A stretch of DNA of 33,093 nucleotides, taken from assembly GCA_021777355.1 (NCBI GenBank), contig JAJYDO010000028.1, positions 1 through 33,093 of the forward strand, given 5' to 3'. Of the stretch, positions 29,842 through 33,093 are shown piece by piece (the stretch's first letter is position 1; every line of letters begins with the position of its first letter). The notes beneath the pieces are model-generated. The model ran no database searches. It was not told the DNA's origin and worked only from the letters and a program-made list of their open reading frames with translations. Source of the DNA: Actinomycetes bacterium. Lineage in GTDB: Bacteria; Actinomycetota; Acidimicrobiia; Acidimicrobiales; JABEUL01. A program made the translations under genes and the position numbers.

Positions 29842-32313
29842 TCACGACGCATCTATAATGGCGTCTAACTCCTCGGGCGTCATGTGCACGGTTCTAGCTT
29901 TAGAGCCTTCAGACGGACCCACAATACCTTTTCTTTCCAGCAAGTCCATTAATCTTCCAGCTCTAGCAAAACCTACTCGAAGTTTTCTTTGCAGCATAGA
30001 AGTTGAACCCAAACCAGATCTAACTACAAGTTCCATTGCCGCTTGAAGCAACTCATCGTCATCATCAGCTGACGAATAGTTTCCAAAAACTTGTTCTTCC
30101 GATGAAAGTTCTTCGATGAATGCTGGTGAGCTTTGCCTCCGCCAATGACCGACTACTGCGTGTACTTCTTTTTCAGTTACCCATGGACCTTGAATTCGCC
30201 TAGGTGAACTCGACGATGCAGTCAAAAGCAGCATGTCTCCCCTGCCAATCAACCGTTCGGCTCCCGCCTGATCAAGAATTACTCGTGAATCTGCAAGCGA
30301 GGACACTGAAAAGGCAAGCCTGGAAGGAATGTTGGCTTTAATAACTCCTGTAATTACATCAACAGAAGGCCTCTGAGTTGCTATTACTAAGTGGATTCCA
30401 ACTGCCCGGGCCATCTGCGCAATTCTGCAGATGGACTCCTCCACGTCTCTTGCAGCTACCATCATCAAGTCGTTTAGCTCGTCAACGATAATTACTATAT
30501 ATGGAAGCCTCTCGGGCATAGTAGTTGTGGCTTCTTCTTGTAGTTCACTTAACTCAGTGGCATCTGGCTCCACATCTTCATTTTCTGCCTCTAAATCAAC
30601 ATCTAAAGATTCCTCGTCGGTTTCCAACGCGGGTAAAGTGCCGCTTTTAAGAATGGCTTGATAACTTGTAATATCTCTTACGCCAACTTCGGCCAAAAGA
30701 TCATAACGCCTCTCCATCTCTTTGACGGCCCAATTTAAAACTCCCGCCGCTTTTTTTGGATTCACGACGACTTCGGTCAATAAATGTGGTAGTCCGTTGT
30801 ACTGGCCAAGCTCAACTCTTTTTGGGTCAATTAGTATTAGCTTGACGTCTTCTGGAGTAGAGCGCATAAGAAGTGATGTAACCATCGAATTGATGCAGGA
30901 CGATTTCCCAGCCCCAGTTGCCCCAGCTATCAAGAGGTGGGGCATCTCAGCCAAATTGGAAATGATAGTTCTCCCAGCTATGTCTCTCCCTAGAGGAATT
31001 TCCAGAGGATGACGAGATGACTTAGCTTCCTTTGTCGTAATGAGATCGCCTAATGTCACCAACTGGCGTACTCTGTTTGGAACTTCCACGCCGATCGCGG
31101 ATCTTCCGGGAATTGGCGCTAAAATCCTGACATCAGGAGATGCCATTGCATAAGCTATATCTTTTGACAAGCTAGTAACTCTAGCTACCTTGACCCCGGC
31201 GCCAAGTTCCAATTCGTATCGAGTTACCGTTGGCCCCACCGTCGCACCAACAAGTACTGTCTCAACACCATGGGTTAGAAGAGCGCTAACTAGCTGGGTC
31301 CCTGCTGCATCCACGGCTTCTCTGTCTAGTCGGGCTGCCTCTGAATGAAGAAGCAGTGATATAGGAGGCAGTTTCCACTTGGCAACCGCGACATCTCCTA
31401 TATTAAAACTAAGTTGATTTGCCACCCCAACTTCAGGCTCCTCGGGAAAAACTGGCGCCTCAACTTGGCTGTCATGGTCATCGACTATAGGATCTAACTC
31501 CTCAATCGGCTCTTCGGCTTGTGTCGTCTCTTGATCAATCTCCTCTATCTCTTTTTTAACTCTCGGACGTTTTTTAACCTTTGGTTCAAGCTCTTCGGCT
31601 TCTACGACTGGGCTTTGACGCTTGATTCCCTTTAGCAAATTGATTATCGAAGTAACCAAATCTTTAAATGTATGTCCAGACACAAGCATTAGACCAATAA
31701 TGGCAATCACGGCAAATATGGTGGACGATCCAATGGTTCCAAATAAACGGCCAAGAGGTGAGCCCACTACGGCTCCAAGAATTCCTCCACTTGAGCGCAA
31801 CTGGTTTAAGTCGGAACTAAGCGATAGAGTTGAACCTAAAACATCTGCGAGGCCAACAGTGGCCACTAGGGCTATTGTGAACCCAGCGAAAAGCGATGTC
31901 AGAATCTTTTTGTTATTGTCGGCTTCGCCAATGTCTGAATCACCAAATGACTCAGGGTTCCAGAGAATCACAAGACCGATAATCAATACTTCGACAATAA
32001 AGAGCCAGCTACCCCAACCCAACAGGTCTCTTATGCCCAGGTGGAAAAACCTTCCTGCAGGACCTATAAATGGCGTGGTAAACGAGAGAAAAAAAAGGGC
32101 GGACAAAAGTATCAGAAATAGCCCCCAAATATCTCTAGGAGCACTTTTTAATCTCGTATAAATCCAGCTAACAGTCTTTTTTACGTACTTGAGGGCGCTT
32201 TGGTCACGTGGGCTTTTTTGACGCGACGAATTTCTCGATCTCGAATGCCGTTTTGGCTGGGGAGACCTGCTTTTTGACCTAACCGAAGTTGTTGGCGAAC
32301 TCGCCATTTCCAT
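29842..32313 (-). CDS. ftsK: DNA translocase FtsK
   Basis: An 823-residue septum-located ATP-driven DNA pump that clears chromosome termini at division. About four membrane segments lie at residues 60-215, after a basic Ser/Arg-rich tail. An acidic-basic linker (235-300) precedes the alpha/beta motor: GATGAGKSS (464-472, Walker A), LILIDPKRVELGQYNGLPHL, IIVDELNDLMM (Walker B), HLVIATQRPSVDVITGVIKA. The C-terminal gamma winged helix, which reads KOPS sites, starts near 755 (ELLQAAMELVV and STSMLQRKLRVGFARAGRLMD). Oddities are an acidic insertion of about 45 residues (558-600) and DELNDL instead of the common DEFADL. ATG 32313 or 32307 may be the start; neither has a clear ribosome-binding site. 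It follows rnj as in other Actinobacteria. Confidence 0.96.
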   Translation of the reverse strand: MEMASSPTTSVRSKSRSPQPKRHSRSRNSSRQKSPRDQSALKYVKKTVSWIYTRLKSAPRDIWGLFLILLSALFFLSFTTPFIGPAGRFFHLGIRDLLGWGSWLFIVEVLIIGLVILWNPESFGDSDIGEADNNKKILTSLFAGFTIALVATVGLADVLGSTLSLSSDLNQLRSSGGILGAVVGSPLGRLFGTIGSSTIFAVIAIIGLMLVSGHTFKDLVTSIINLLKGIKRQSPVVEAEELEPKVKKRPRVKKEIEEIDQETTQAEEPIEELDPIVDDHDSQVEAPVFPEEPEVGVANQLSFNIGDVAVAKWKLPPISLLLHSEAARLDREAVDAAGTQLVSALLTHGVETVLVGATVGPTVTRYELELGAGVKVARVTSLSKDIAYAMASPDVRILAPIPGRSAIGVEVPNRVRQLVTLGDLITTKEAKSSRHPLEIPLGRDIAGRTIISNLAEMPHLLIAGATGAGKSSCINSMVTSLLMRSTPEDVKLILIDPKRVELGQYNGLPHLLTEVVVNPKKAAGVLNWAVKEMERRYDLLAEVGVRDITSYQAILKSGTLPALETDEESLDVDLEAENEDVEPDATELSELQEEATTTMPERLPYIVIIVDELNDLMMVAARDVEESICRIAQMARAVGIHLVIATQRPSVDVITGVIKANIPSRLAFSVSSLADSRVILDQAGAERLIGRGDMLLLTASSSSPRRIQGPWVTEKEVHAVVGHWRRQSSPAFIEELSSEEQVFGNYSSADDDDELLQAAMELVVRSGLGSTSMLQRKLRVGFARAGRLMDLLERKGIVGPSEGSKARTVHMTPEELDAIIDAS

Positions 32314-32348
32314 TCCAATTTACCACCGACGGCAGGTCGATTAGTGTC

Positions 32349-33093
32349 TCATATTTCCATGACAAATGGAACGATCATGGGTCGCCTCTTTGTTTTTCCA
32401 GAAACAAACTTCCCTAAAGACTTGCGCATGGCTTGGCGAAGTGCATCTAAATCGGTGCTTCCGTGGCCAAGCACCACTTCGATTGCTTCTTTCACTACCA
32501 CTTTGGCTTCGTCTAGAAGATCCTCAGCTTCATCGGCATGAACCCATCCTCTGGTAATTACATCAGGACCCTTTATCACTGAAGCTTTAGTCACATCTAC
32601 TCCGACTACGACCACGATTACGCCTTCTTCGCTTAAGATCTTTCTATCTTTCAATACTCCGTGTCCAACGTCGCCTACAATGCCATCAACGTATAGATAC
32701 CCAGCCGAAACTTTGCCATCTTTTTCAAGCCCCGAGTTAGTGATCCTCAATGAATCGCCGTCAATACAAACTAACGCTCTTTCTTTGGCAAGTCCCAAGC
32801 TTCTCGCCAAATTGGCGTGGGCAACCAGATGCCGGTATTCTCCATGGACGGGAATAAACCATTCAGGTTTTGCCAAAGCATGGAAAACTGCAAGTTCGGA
32901 TCTTCTTGCATGTCCGCTCGCATGGACCAATGCGATTCCAGAGTGAATCACTTCGCATCCTCTTCGCGATAGTCCATCTATAACTCTTGACACAGCTCTT
33001 TCGTTTCCAGGAATTGGCTGAGATGACAAAATGACTACATCGTCATTGCTCACGCTAAGCGCTCTGTGTTCTCCAGATGCCAAAAGAGATAGA
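32349..33093 (-). CDS. rnj: Ribonuclease J, C-terminal part (5' end outside the window)
   Basis: The frame is open to the right edge of the window, so only the last ~248 residues are seen. LASGEHRALSVSNDDVVILSSQPIPGNE and IHSGIALVHASGHARRSELAVFHALAKPEWFIPVHGEYRHL (each shown in part) are the beta-CASP and late metallo-beta-lactamase motifs of RNase J, including the HASGHA and PVHGEYRH histidine motifs that bind the zinc ions. A C-terminal domain with RRPMIVPFVMEI completes it. RNase J is a 5'-3' exo- and endonuclease in RNA decay. It lies 35 bp upstream of ftsK on the same strand, a common actinobacterial order. No start can be assigned. Confidence 0.95.
   Translation of the reverse strand, partial: LSLLASGEHRALSVSNDDVVILSSQPIPGNERAVSRVIDGLSRRGCEVIHSGIALVHASGHARRSELAVFHALAKPEWFIPVHGEYRHLVAHANLARSLGLAKERALVCIDGDSLRITNSGLEKDGKVSAGYLYVDGIVGDVGHGVLKDRKILSEEGVIVVVVGVDVTKASVIKGPDVITRGWVHADEAEDLLDEAKVVVKEAIEVVLGHGSTDLDALRQAMRKSLGKFVSGKTKRRPMIVPFVMEI

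Noticed and set aside
31622-32161. Long plus-strand open frame of 179 codons
   Set aside because: It is antisense to the membrane and linker part of ftsK and shows no domain.

Overview
The window looks like chromosome of an actinobacterium of moderate to low G+C content, most simply an Acidimicrobiia-type organism (Acidithrix/Ferrimicrobium-like). This placement is an inference. It rests on the murT-gatD pair, a 6C small RNA, a LexA box of the CGAAC-N4-GTTCG type, rnj-ftsK synteny, frequent GTG/TTG starts and several apparently leaderless genes. No phage, transposon, tRNA, rRNA or CRISPR was seen.

Layout. (1) 1-5878, plus strand: a signalling block. A 5'-truncated membrane protein with a Cys-rich outer domain comes first. 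A translationally coupled vWA (TerY-like) / PP2C phosphatase / Ser-Thr kinase triad follows, the TerY-P arrangement. After a separate promoter comes an FHA domain fused to a PrsW-like intramembrane protease. This is the most distinctive system in the window. (2) 5879-8095: a sparse segment with two small unknown ORFs, an ArsR regulator with a candidate operator, and an SRPBCC gene whose 3' end is frameshifted. (3) 8096-12189: a conserved hypothetical gene whose promoter sits on a palindrome, a PduO-type adenosyltransferase, a secreted duplicated-domain/IPT protein, and a DUF4190 protein carrying a tryptophan-rich N-terminal module. (4) 12245-14500: gatD and murT (lipid II amidation), then a 6C RNA on the minus strand, divergent from a LysR-type regulator. 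(5) 15494-19167: an acetyltransferase, recA with terminator and SOS box, galT, and a second protein with the same tryptophan-rich module.

(6) 19198-24299, minus strand: a tightly overlapping five-gene operon. It encodes a lipoprotein binding protein, a fused 12-TM permease, an ATPase, an EGxE-motif membrane protein and a small membrane protein. It is Fbp/Thi-like and plausibly takes up ferric iron. (7) 24300-24958: about 0.66 kb without a convincing gene. (8) 24959-27583: a GH78 alpha-L-rhamnosidase. (9) 27751-33093, minus strand: rnj (5' end outside the window), ftsK, a D,D-carboxypeptidase and thrB.

Coding starts were adjusted where ribosome-binding sites or promoter elements argued for it (6396, 7388, 7698, 14497, 16108, 24299, 27583). 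All functional calls are from reading the sequence. No database search was run.
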